A stretch of 64,000 bases of DNA, from positions 8,906,039-8,970,038 of the forward strand of contig NC_051097.1 in the NCBI RefSeq assembly GCF_901709675.1. Reading direction: 5' to 3'. Source of the stretch: Syngnathus acus (lineage: Eukaryota > Chordata > Actinopteri > Syngnathiformes > Syngnathidae). The first letter of the stretch is position 1; the number at the start of each line of letters is the position of its first letter. Both the position numbers and the translations under genes were made by a program. The notes beneath the pieces were generated by a model that saw nothing but the letters and a program-made list of their open reading frames with translations, was not told the DNA's origin and did not search any database. Shown one piece after another: positions 12,496 to 26,790 of the stretch.

Positions 12496-13779
12496 GATGA
12501 TCCAGATGCTCACCTCTCGGCAGCAACTACGGGGACATGCAAAGTCCAAAATGACTGAATTCAATCTGGAATGTGTTTCCAGTAACAGACTGGGTTAGGT
12601 ATTTATGTTTTGAAGCAATGAGGATGTCCCAAAGGGTCAAGAGGTCAAATAGTGAAGGAATTAGAGATCGGGCTGGCCGCATTAGTGCTAGTTTGATATT
12701 TTTTTGACAGCAGGTTGTCTTTCGATGAACTAACTTCAACACCTGATCTCGGGCCACCCAGATCAATGTTGTTCTGGAGAAATGGACAAAAATGCTCAAA
12801 TTTGCGCCAAAATATTGGGAGGATGTTTTCCAAGAAGAGTGGCGCCACCTTCCATATTTGCTTCCATTTTCACTCCATCTAAATACTTTTGCCTCCAAAG
12901 TGTACATTTTCAACTAATCAAACTTGATGGCAAAATTAGTAAAATATGGTTGTTATTAAATTTGGGCTTGGTTTTCTTTTAATGCAGTCGCATTATTAAT
13001 CGATATATTTTTTGCTGTGCTCTTAATGACTGAAAGCAGATTTTTTTTTTAATCCACCTTTGTAAGTGGCGGAACATTTGCAATGACATCCTGTGATGTG
13101 ATGTTTGAAACCTTTTTGACCTTTCAGCTAGCTTACATTAAGAGAGCGAGGAAACACAGCAAACACCTCACGTGCAGAGGTGCAGGTGTTACCCCGAGGA
13201 GGCGGAGCTCGGCAAATAAAGTTGATAGTAATCATACCAACTTTGACCTTGCCCTTTATGTTTTGCCTTGAATGTTTGATGGGATTCCTTTTGTTTGTAG
13301 CGCATTTAGTATTTGCATTAGGTCCATTAACATGCACGTAGTGCTGCAGCCACAAGGGAAATGATGACTGAAACCTCGAAAACCAAAGGAGCCAGACACA
13401 TTTCCTTCTTTTTCGCCTTCTATCTGTGGTATGCGATTAGATGGCATGTCATGCTAATTCACTTATCTAACGTGTTTCTTTTCAGCGCCGGTTCTATTTA
13501 TTGAGTTTTTCTTTTTTTTTCTTGACACCATTCCTGCAAAAATTCCACCTTTCTGCATATTAAGTTGCAGATTTGTTAGGATTTAACAACAATATGTAAT
13601 CGAGCTAGACACTGCCTCCAATAGAATTGGAACTCGTTTTTATTTTTCCAGCAGACTAAAATGAACCTTTAATAGTATTTTTTTATTTTTTTATTTTAAA
13701 TATATCATTGCTGTGTCATGGCAATATGATTGACAGCTCACACCGGTGGTGTAGGGGCCATTCCAGCTTCGTCACCCGC
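12496..13779. other. ccdc74-crkl intergenic region
   Basis: About 1.3 kb holding the ccdc74 3' UTR and spacer. The segment at about 12600-12920 keeps open frames on both strands, but I recognise no protein or transposon in it. A candidate poly(A) hexamer AATAAA lies at 13215-13220. No RNA gene is evident. Confidence 0.4.
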
Positions 13780-13877
13780 CCACTCTCCCTCCCTCCCTCC
13801 CTCTCTCTTTCCTTCCTTCCCTCCCCCTCTTCTTTCCTTCCTCCCTTTCTCCCCCTGCTACTCCCACCTCCCCCTCC
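13780..13877. repeat. Polypyrimidine tract upstream of crkl
   Basis: About 98 bp made almost only of C and T, with CCCT and CCTT units. It sits immediately upstream of the GC-rich crkl 5' region. Homopurine/homopyrimidine tracts like this can form triplex DNA and are common just upstream of vertebrate promoters. Confidence 0.7.
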
Positions 13878-17363
<3,486 letters not shown>

Positions 17364-18861
17364 CCGACCTAAGTGTCCGCCTCCTTGCCAGGACGTGAGT
17401 GCGCGTGCCCCTGTGTGCATTTCCTGCTAGGGGCTGTCTCGTGAGAAGATGCCCCGCCCCCTTCCCCTGGGCTCTTTTTCTTCTTCTTCCCCCTCCCACC
17501 GCTGTTGCCGACTGCTGCACGGCTTTGACTGTTGATCCAGCCAAACCTGAACCGCACTCCCCCCTGACCAGAAGTTGTTCATACACCAGGGTTCCATCTC
17601 ATACAATGTATGTTCAGCACATGATGTTTTTAGTGTGTGTATGTTGTGATTATTTGTACAAAAAGTGGCAAGGAGGGGGGGGAGCAGTGAATGAGGCGAT
17701 GTCATATTTTCTCTCTGCGAGCGTTTAATTAAGCACACACACGCACGAGCGCCTAAGGAGTCGGTGCGTATCTGTCGCTAATCCCGATCTCCGCCGTCCG
17801 TGTCAATTTGTATGACTTGTGCCACCTGGGGCAAGAATTTGTTTCATTCGCGACGGACAGGATGTTTGTAGGCGGGGTGTCTTCGCATATCTCCGAGCTA
17901 ACCACGGCAAGCTTCCAACCGTAGCGGTGGCGGGGAACCTCGCGTACCAAACAGCCTGCAATCAAATTCTTAGAATTTTGCTCATAATATTTAATAAGCA
18001 GACATGGGATTGTTGCATTGTTTTTTTTTTGTCGTGAATCGAATATGGCCTTCAGAGGACTATAAACTAAAATGGTTCCTCAGCACTCCACTATAGCATG
18101 TGTGACATGACGTGGAGGTGCAGGTGAGAAACGCACGCACGCACGTCGGTCAGCCAATGAGAGCCCATAAATGCCTTGTTTCTGACGGAGAAAGATAATT
18201 CTTGTTTTTAAAGATGATGTTACTCTGACATGTCGATTTAGGATTTTAACAAGCTTTTTTTTTTTTCTATGTTGGGCCTGCGCAGCGCTCGATCTCTTTA
18301 TGCAAGCTGCCTCGTGTCAGTCGTGGAAATGTCGGTTCTATTTTAACTGTAGGAGCCCTCACACTCTTGACATATCTGCTGTAAAAATAATAATAATTAT
18401 GACCTGCCTCTTTGCTAGTTTTTTTTTTTTGGGTCAGAGGAGTTGCTGTGACTGATTTGAGCGATGCTGTTCAACAAAAGGGAAACGGGCCCCTCGGCCA
18501 AGGAGACGCTTGTGGCCACATGCTGCTTGATGTCGTTCATTTTTTTCCCCCCTTCATTCTTATTTTGTCTTTTCCAACCTCCCGGTCTTCACACTCGATC
18601 CAATCTACTAATTAAGCAATACATCCCCCTCCGATTGTCAGTGAACCCTCCCTGAGGTGAACTTGTCGTGCTTCTGAGTTGTTTTTAATGGCATTAACAG
18701 TATTAGCGTGTCCCCGGACTCCTTGGATTTCAAGCCTGTCTTTTACTTAAGGATTAAGAATTGTGCCTTTTATTTTCTTATACCATTGACACGTGTTAAT
18801 ATTTCCCATGGTTAACACCCGTGCTGGTATTGACCCTTTATGTACAGAACAAGTAAATAAA
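17364..18861 (+). other. crkl: crkl 3' UTR with poly(A) signal
   Basis: Non-coding sequence following the crkl TGA. AATAAA at 18856-18861 is a good candidate poly(A) signal, giving a 3' UTR of about 1.5 kb. It contains poly-T runs near 18021, 18256 and 18420 but no recognisable gene. Confidence 0.45.
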
Positions 18862-20861
18862 TTTACATCTACTACCGAAAGCTTTTTGTGTGTTCTATGG
18901 CACTAATATGTGACAGTTCTGTTTTTTTTCTTTTTTTTTATGGCTGTGCCCTAGAGAAAGGAAGCAATTAATGAATTTTAATGAAGTGCTAATAAAAGAA
19001 AGTCAGCTGACCCACACAGCAGATGGAAAACTTTTCAAGGGCAGCGGCAAGCGCTTGTTTGCTGTTTTTGTTTTTTCCAACACCTACAAAATTTAGCATT
19101 CTGATTAACGTTGTGTTTATGGCATATCTGTCATTCTTGTCATTTTTACCCTAAAACAGCTAAAAAGTCATTTTGAAGCTGTCCTTGAAACATTGGAATT
19201 GAAGTATTATTGAAAAAGAGGAACAAAAGCACAAACACATGTCTATAAACAAACGGTTTAACAGTTTGCCAATGTGTATTTCATTTTTGAAAGCCATTTT
19301 GCCTTACTAAAAAAATGCAAGAAAATAACGTTCCTTTTTTGCCTTTTTTTTTTTTTTTTTTCTGGGTTGCCATCACCAATTGAGCATCGATTTTTGAAAA
19401 AAAAATCATTGGCCCTTCAATGCGTCAAACGTCAAGAAGCTTCGCCGTGACTGGCTCAACTTACGACGGAACCTATTGGGGTGGGGCGGGCGTATTTTTT
19501 ACGGACAAGTTGTTGATTGGCTGTTGTGGACCTGTGACAGGATAAACCTTTTGTTTATTGGCTCACGAGAGGTGTCCATCAAACACGGAAGGTTTGGCCT
19601 TAAATTTCGTATCTTGCATGGCGGCTAATCAGTGGCCATTCACAAAAGGTTCGATTCCGGATGTGCAAAAAAAATTGTGGAAAGTTGTAAAGTTTGCAGC
19701 AGATATGCCTTTATGGATGCAAGGACTACTGGGGAACTTTAACTGGACTCTTGGCAACGTAATGGGACTCTTTGATGGAGTTTCTTGGAACTTTATTAAG
19801 CTGAAATGGTGAGTTGCGATTAAGTTTGTTTGCAATTTGCTCGCTGAGCCTCCAGATATAATTATATCTTAAAATGTTGGGCATTAGTCAAATCTCCAGA
19901 AGCACAGCTTTTTTCAGAATACATTGTTTACACTCATGAAGATGCATGGAAAGTAATATTATTGAATGTGTTTGTTTTGATCGACTTTGCTGGCTGTTAC
20001 GTGTGTTTTGAGTTGAACCCCAAAAAAGGGGGACAAACAGAAGCTCTAATGTGCTCTAAAATCCATGTAGAGCGCTGTTCATTGATTGGTTGCTGCTGAC
20101 GTCACGTGACGCACTTTGATTCAAGCAAGTCTGACCTCTTCTCGGGGCACTTTGTTTGAGTAAATGAAAGTACGGAGCAGTCGATGCGAGCCTTTTATAC
20201 AGTCCATTAGCACCGCACCCTTTTCCCCATCGCTTTTATTTAGCGTGTTTTCAGTGTTGGTGTGTCATGCTCTGTGTTTTTGTTTGGTTTTAATTAGTAG
20301 TGGTCATATTTTCCTTCTGCACTCTTTTTTTTTCTTCCATCTCTGTCTCGTTAGTGCCAATTTACTGATGCTGTGCTTAATTGCGGCCAATTTTGAAACT
20401 AACATTATGAACTCTACATTATATAGGAACGCATCTTTTACTGTTCGCTAAAAACCTCTTTTTGAAGAAACATGTCGCTTGACTTTTATCCTCCCCGAAG
20501 GTTTCTAAATGTCCCAGTTCCATGTGTTGTAAAATATTTACAGCCCAGACGGCTTGTGCCTTCTGTTGAGGAAGAAACTGTGCCAGTGCGCGTTGGTCAT
20601 TCGTCAGTCTGACAGTCTCCATCTTCCAGACGCTGCTGGAACGTGTCAGCTGTTAAGATTTGAAAGGTAGCTCGTCAAGATGCACGTCGTGTTCTTGAGA
20701 TATTTAGCAACATGTCATCTGTGTCCTCTTACACGACTGACAAATGTTTTCCATCAGGAGTCGCTTTTAGTGTTTGTGTTCGAGCAGTACTTTTTAAAAT
20801 GGGACCAAATGGTTTCGGGTTATAGCAAATGAGTTTGTATGTACTTAATTTCTTGCCTTCA
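18862..20861. other. Intergenic region between crkl and the T-box gene
   Basis: About 2 kb of AT-rich spacer with poly-T runs (19347-19361, 20327-20335). One small open frame with a strong splice donor lies at 19618-19812 (listed separately). Otherwise nothing recognisable. Confidence 0.4.
19618..19812 (+). other. Possible small ORF or first coding exon of unknown identity
   Basis: An ATG at 19618 opens a 64-codon frame, unusually rich in tryptophan, that ends within a strong donor-like sequence TG|GTGAGT at 19811. It therefore reads either as a 64-residue protein or as a first exon spliced onward. The context around the ATG (TGCATGG) has only the +4 G of a good start. I recognise no family, and the frame could be chance. 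A tRNA B-box-like string GGTTCGATTCC overlaps at 19648-19658, without a convincing A-box or cloverleaf. Confidence 0.2.
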
Positions 20862-21051
20862 TGTGTGTTAAATGAAGCTTCAAATGTGCTTCGAGAAACG
20901 TGTACTTTTTAACTCCTCTAGATGGCACTGTTGGGTTTTAATAGAGGATAAAGAAATAGCAAGTATGTGTACTTTCAGTCCAATATTGAACAGAGGAGTC
21001 TAAAAATACAACTGGTTCATGAAGCACATTTGAAGCTTCATTTTCACACGG
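20862..21051. mobile_element. Foldback-type element with inverted ends
   Basis: AATGAAGCTTCAAATGTGCTTC at 20871-20892 is repeated as its exact reverse complement at 21021-21042. Imperfect pairing extends several bases further out (GTGTGTTA versus TTTCACAC). The 130-bp loop holds a CTCF-like motif at 20914-20930. The structure fits a small non-autonomous DNA transposon or foldback element; the family is not known to me. Confidence 0.5.
20914..20930 (+). promoter_or_regulatory. CTCF-like motif
   Basis: CTCTAGATGGCACTG resembles the core of the vertebrate CTCF motif (CC-N-C/A-NAGRKGGC-N-S). It is in forward orientation, within the loop of the foldback element 3' of the T-box gene. Motif resemblance only. 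Confidence 0.3.
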
Positions 21052-21169
21052 TGGGATCGAAATAGACACACACTACAGTAAAAAAACAATATATTGCAAA
21101 TGGCATCATAATTCAAAAAAATCCAAATTTAGGAAGACATCTCCAATAACACTGGTTCATTGTGAGGAT

Positions 21170-23442
21170 TCACAAGCAGGAGTAGGAGAAGAGCGGAAAT
21201 TGGCTCCAGTCGGCCATGTTGCTGCTGTGCGGGTGGTAGCCATTTTGTTGGGCTCCATGTTCCGCCGTGGCGAGTGGTTGCCCCGCATCCACATCATTGC
21301 TGGAGAACACAAGTCTGGAATATTCCACAGCCCTGGAGGACATATTTTCAGTCATGGATGACTTTATTGGAAGTTCATCATTCTTCCATCATACCTGTTG
21401 GGTTGATAGGCCACTGAGGCAGGCACCATCTGCTCCTCACAACTATACTCGTACTCATGAAGCTCCAGCGGCTCAGCCTGGAGAGACTCTGAGGGGTCCT
21501 GACTCCAGCTGGGAGGTGGACCCTTCACTGACTCTGCTCCTGCACCCTGGTGCTTTCCTCTCTCCTCTGACTGAGAGGAAGAGGGCGCCCTCTGAAGGCC
21601 TGTAGGAGAATTGCAGCTCGCGCCTATAATGACTCAAATCCCTTTTGCGCAACACCAAAATTGGTTTGATTTTTACCTGAAAGACTTTTGCAAGGTTTTT
21701 TGCTTTCCGCCGAGGATATTTTCTCGGGATGCCTTGTGCTTGAATGACACCTACGAACAAAAAAAGACATTTTATTTGATCATCTCAGTCGGTACTGTGG
21801 GGGGCGAGTTTGGCAAAAAGGAAGGATACATTTTTGGTAACATGCCATAGCTTGTGTAGCTTGACTTTTATTAGGCCCTGGAAGAAAGCTACTGTGTTGA
21901 AAGAGCTACAATTTTCCAGTTACTGTCTGGAAACTTGTCTGTGCCTGGAAATGGCAGATTCATAGTGCAGGATGGAAAGTCTTCGTACATTTCACCTGCT
22001 TTTTTTTTTTTTTTTTTTTTCTCAAAAGCGTTTTTGCAACATCTCAACATTGCCTTTAATTTACTATTGCAAAAGAAATTTTAATCACTGTTACCTTTTC
22101 CCTTGTGTGTGAGTGCCTCCCTCTCGGAATCCTTTGGCGAAAGGGTTGTGGTCTATCTTCAATTTGGTGATCTTGAAGAAATTAAACATGTTTTAAAGTC
22201 GGGTCAGGACCCCCCCAGCAAAGCCGCTACCTTTGCATTCTGATAAGCGGTGACTGCAGTGAAGGTCATTTCTGGGAAGGAGAAGGACTGGACGGGACCC
22301 CAGTGGACCGTGTAGGGACTCTCCGCTTGGATGACGTGAAACCTCGGGTAGTAGCGATGCATGGAGTGCAGGATGATCTGGATGAAAGACACAAAAATTT
22401 GATGTGCAAACTGGACTCACAATGAAGGCGACCTGACGTGTGTCTCACGTGTCCATGCTGGTCCAGATTATTGTTGGTGAGCTTCATCTTGAGGAAGGAC
22501 AACGACTGCTTCATCCAGTGACCCCCTGGTGCCGGGGAGTCGGGGTGCGTGTAGGACCTAGCCGGAGGTTGAGGTTCTGCCTTCCCCGCCACCTCCCATA
22601 TGTCCTTCTTCCACTGCAGAGAGACTCACCTATTAAGCCCAAGTCACATATGATGTTGCCGTTCCAATACTTTTGCAGAGGACTTGTACTCTTGTTTTTG
22701 GTGCCCGTGTGCCTCTCTGGGCGAATGTGAGCTTTTTTTGACGAGCCATTGGATGTATTGTCGCCTTCACTGAATAGGATGCTAATTAATGGAGTCTCCA
22801 GCTGAGAGTGCACAAACAGGAAGCAACCAAAGGTTTTGAAATGCAGCCTGACGTCTGGAAGCAGACTGAGAAGGCGTTTTCTTTCAAACTCAAAGAATCC
22901 AAATAAATCAGTGTAACCTTATATTTGAAGTTGTCAGCGGGAATCATATCTATCAAGATGACGTATTTTGCAAATGGATGCAGGCCCGTCACGGTCACGC
23001 TGCAATGCGGAAACATCCTCCTGGAAGAAACGCTTCGGTCAGCTTTGAAAACGAAAACGGAAAGGGAATAAACTTACCTGCCGTGTTTTGTGATAATCAT
23101 CTCTGTTCCGATGCGGTGAAAGGACTTCCAGAGATGAGCGTTCTCCAGAGTCATCCTGACATTTCCTTGCAGGAAGGAGTCGACGGTCGGGGGCAGTCTC
23201 GGATTCAGTTTGGTGTCTGAATAGAATGAAATGACTATTTTTATTTATTTTGATAATTACAGCAGAAACAAAATGCTGTTCATGAATAAAAATAAAACCA
23301 TTCATGATCATTTGAAAACAATAAAATAGTGCCAAAGTTAAAAAAAAAATACAACCCAATCTATCAATTTTTGTTTTTCACATCAAATATTATTCCCAAC
23401 TGATCTACTAAGAAGTTGACACTTACCATAAATGTGTTGCAT
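21170..23442 (-). CDS. T-box transcription factor of the Tbx6/Tbx16 group, with C-terminal frameshift
   Basis: DNA-binding transcription factor, expected in paraxial mesoderm if the family assignment holds. Exons on the minus strand: 23442-23427, 23216-23078, 23020-22918, 22613-22449, 22377-22231, 22171-22095, 21750-21677 and 21599 onward. A very short N-terminus (MQHIYD) leads straight into the T-box (about residues 20-200), including [42 protein letters not shown] and [15 protein letters not shown]. The last exon stays open to a TAA at 21366-21364, giving 318 residues. The family-typical C-terminus ending [12 protein letters not shown] lies just downstream in another frame, closing at 21170. 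No intron can fit between the two frames, so there is either a real frameshift or a sequence error. The C-terminus and T-box favour Tbx16/Tbx16l (old fish Tbx6) over mammalian TBX6, but I cannot separate these paralogues. Confidence 0.85.
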
Positions 23443-23552
23443 GCTTCCTCTAGAAGTTCCCAACAGTCAAAGTGTGGAGGGAAAGACTTTCTGATCTCTG
23501 TTGACCCTTGACCTTGATTGGTTATCCCAAAGTGGGAGGGACTATTATGGAG

Positions 23553-23579
23553 GTGTGTGTGTGTGGGGGGGGGGGGGGG
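23553..23579. repeat. (GT)n followed by a 15-base poly-G run
   Basis: A short GT repeat passes into an uninterrupted run of about 15 G, about 110 bp upstream of the T-box start codon. It is simple sequence that is prone to length errors. Confidence 0.8.
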
Positions 23580-24270
23580 TCTCTTAAACTACATAACAAC
23601 CAAAAACCAATTCAGGGTATATGAGACATAATTAGATGAAATATTACCTGCACTGGGAGAGCAAGACATTAATTATTCACTTCACCTTCTCGATACCAAG
23701 GTGATGGGCAGAATTTCAAAGTCTTTGGTGATACGATCAAGGGGGTCTGGTGGGGTGTGGTTCTGGTGGCAGACAAACAGGTCCCTTCCTGACTGCTTAA
23801 CTTGCGTATTCCGAAGCAGGTTTGAGATTAAAGAGGTGATTGGAGCGGCTCACACAATGCCTCGAATCCCGTGAGGCCATTTGGCCCTGCAGCCCCCCCC
23901 CCTCCTTTTTTTCTTCTACAGTTGATTTAAAAAAAATAAATAAATACAAGTTCTCAGGAAGGACTTCTCATTGTGACTGGGGACATGTTAAAACATTGCT
24001 CCTCAGCTTGAGCCATGCTGACACTTGAAGGTGGAATCCAGAATGTTCCTGCCCGGGGCGACCTCAAGTGAAGCTTGTGTAAAAGCTAATGATCGCGTAC
24101 TGCTCTGATTCTTGAGCTTCTGCCCGAGGAACATTTCGTAGCGCTTGCCTTTTGATCGTCCCAAAAGAAATGTCATCTTTCTTGACTGAGCAAAAATTCA
24201 CCACCTGGACAAAAGTATTGGGTCACCTATGACTGAAATCTCCAGCTCTTGTTGTGTAATCTGATTTATG

Positions 24271-24286
24271 TCCAGCAGAGGGCGAC
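24271..24286 (+). promoter_or_regulatory. CTCF-like motif
   Basis: TCCAGCAGAGGGCGAC closely follows the CTCF core (CCAGCAGRGGGCGC) in forward orientation. It lies between the T-box gene and mmp17. Confidence 0.45.
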
Positions 24287-25176
24287 AAAAGCTTCAAAAT
24301 ACACACATGTGGACGTATTTGTGTTTCTTTGAGATAAAAATGACGTCTTTTCATTTGTCAAATAATAACAACGTGTAATGCTAATAATCGGGCTGCGCTG
24401 CTTCGTCCTGAAGAAATTCGGGCTTATGTTCAAGCGTTTATGACACCACAAGTTTATAACGCGTCAGTAGAGACAGCAGAAGTAATCAGTTTGGCGCAGA
24501 CGCCGAACATTTGACACTTGACACGACCAACATCCATTTTCCAACTTTATGCTTCATGTTCACTATCCATTTCTTATCTCGCTGATTGATTGGTTCTGCT
24601 CAGCCCAAAGCAGCTCTGCACTAATGATGATGATGATGACACGCTGTTCAAGAAGAAGAAAAAAAGACAATTTGCATAGATTTATATATCAGCCAGTCAA
24701 GTTGCCATAGGATCATTAATCCTGTCATGTTTTATTTTTTTATTTTTTTTAATTTAACTCTCCTGTGGTCATTACGTGCCCCCGTTTCCTTATTTCTACT
24801 TATTTTACACACACGCGCACATCTCTAATTTCCAAACGAGCCTCTTTGCAATGACTTGTCGCCATTTTTAATACCATACAATAATACGGTATAATTTCCT
24901 CATGAATTGAGGTCAAAGTGATCCAAATAATGTTTGAAAGTTTGGAGAAAAAAAATGAGAATAGTTAACTTTCAGGCTATTAATTGCTTCCTCATCTGTC
25001 AGCTGTCTCTGCAGAAGATGACATTTAATTTCCTTCACTTGTCTTTTCTCGCAAATGTTTGTTTACCCTGTTTATCTCAGCCTCATTTTTCACTCTTAGG
25101 AGTCAGTCGGTCACTGTCAGTGCTTTTGTTTTTGTGTAAATTCTTCCTGGAAAATTACTCCTCGAAAGTAGAGCAA

Positions 25177-25200
25177 ATATATATATATATATATATATAT
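25177..25200. repeat. (AT)12 microsatellite
   Basis: Twelve uninterrupted AT units, followed by a poly-T run at 25203-25212. Confidence 0.95.
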
Positions 25201-25318
25201 AATTTTTTTTTTCTTCATGAAAGCAACAGTTTGTATAGACTCACATCAACTTTGTTCATAAGAAATAAAAGCTCTTTCTGATCATGGTACCAAGAATTGA
25301 CAGCATCTGATTTGTTTC

Positions 25319-25614
25319 CCTGAATAAAGTCAAAGTCAAAGTCAAAGTCAGCTTTATTGTCAATCCCTTCATATGTCAAGACACACAAAGAAACCGAAAT
25401 TCCGTTTCCTCCATCCCACGGTGACGAGACATACAAGTAGGCGACACAAAACAAAAACAAGAAGGCACAAACCATAAATAATAAATAATAAATAAAATAA
25501 AATGAGCGATGAATAAAAATAACACTCTGATGTACACTCAGGAATGATCCCTCTGCCAGTAAGTCTGCGAGTAAAGCACCCCCTGAGTGTGTGTGTGTGT
25601 GTGTGTGTGTGTGT
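25319..25614. repeat. Dispersed fish-type repeat with (GTCAAA)n head and (GT)14 tail
   Basis: Starts with four GTCAAA-type hexamers (25327-25350) and then GCTTTATTGTCAA, a string I associate with a very common dispersed repeat in fish genomes. It ends in a 28-bp GT microsatellite (25587-25614). The family name is not known to me. Minus-strand open frames across it are by-products of the repeat and not a gene. Confidence 0.5.
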
Positions 25615-26790
25615 CGATTGACAAGATGTGCTCTGCATGCAAGATGAAAATACAGTCTGATAGAGAAAAACCTGCCAGTTGGCGTCTGCAAGATGCCGCG
25701 TTGCCTCTAATGTGCCTTTACGAACAAAAATAGTCTCAGTAGACCCAAGTCTCATGTACATTTTAATTTTTCTACAAAAATATTTTACATTATAAAATGC
25801 AACTTAAAATATACACTTGATATTCTTTTCAAACCCTCAAGTCATCAGTATAATAGAGAAATAGAACTTTACAGGCGCAGTGCTATCACCTTGGCGATGG
25901 AGAATAGAAGAAAAAAAAAAAAAAGATGAAGCAGATGTGGAAATGCTCACAGCCTGGAAAAACCAAACAGGGGAGCAGTTGAGGGAGTTTTAGCAAAGAA
26001 ACCGTTAGCGACGGCGCTTTTCCCTCCGCCGCCATTTGAAAGTTGGCGGCCCGGCTGCAAAAGCAGAAGGCAGATGTTCTTCTGGCACGTTTGGACTTCT
26101 GTGGGTTGAGTTCTAGCACTTGTACAAAACAAAGAGGGGGGGGGGGGTCACATTGTCATTCATAAAAGTGCTCACTGGGTCCCACAATGCTTTGCTCTTG
26201 TTTACTTCCATCAGAGCGCTCATTAAAGCAGAAAAAAAAATGCACAAGTCCATAGTCACAGCATTCAGTAAGCAAGTCATGATGGATCACACTGTATTCA
26301 TTTTGATGAAGGCCTCATTCACTTCTATTTTTTTGGTGTCAATGCATGCTAATTAGCATAGCAGCAAAACATCCAAAAGAAGGATATGACATGGTTCAAG
26401 TGTAGAGAATTTACAGCAGATGGAACATAAAAGTAAAACTCCAGTGTCACGATACACGTCGACACCGGTTGTCCAAGTTTAAAGACCTTTCAGACCCTGA
26501 CTGGTTGTTTTTCCTCAGGTGTGGTGGTTTCTTTATTTTTTATTTTTTTGTACTGTCAGGTCTTAATGACACAAAGTGTGTGGTAGTTTTTCAATGGCAA
26601 ACTCTGCCTCTTGTGTCTTTTCTTCCTTCATGGATGCAAAAAATATATTTGGTGTTTTGGAGCAAAACATATGAAGCAAAAATGATTGCAGCACTCAAAA
26701 TGCCCTCATCAAACAAGAACCTGCTTTAAGGATTGCGCAATAAATAACAACAAAAGTATTATATAATCTAATCCAAATGTCTTTTTGGCA

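Larger units (their letters stand above)
23443..26790. other. Intergenic region between the T-box gene 5' end and mmp17 3' end
   Basis: About 3.3 kb containing the T-box promoter (left) and the mmp17 3' UTR (right). It holds a GT/poly-G run (23553-23579), a CTCF-like site (24271-24286), an AT microsatellite (25177-25200) and a dispersed repeat with a GT microsatellite (25319-25614). No gene is visible; the longer open frames here follow the repeats. Confidence 0.5.

Noticed and set aside
12527-12913. Overlapping open frames on both strands, tested as a decayed Tc1-like transposase
   Set aside because: No DDE-type or helix-turn-helix wording could be recognised on either strand.
19640-19665. 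tRNA B-box-like GGTTCGATTCC suggesting a tRNA gene or tRNA-derived SINE
   Set aside because: No acceptor stem, no convincing A-box at the right distance and no poly-A or repeat copies visible.
25215-25761. Minus-strand frames of 130-158 codons
   Set aside because: They run through a dispersed repeat and a GT microsatellite (His-Thr repeats in translation); a repeat artefact.
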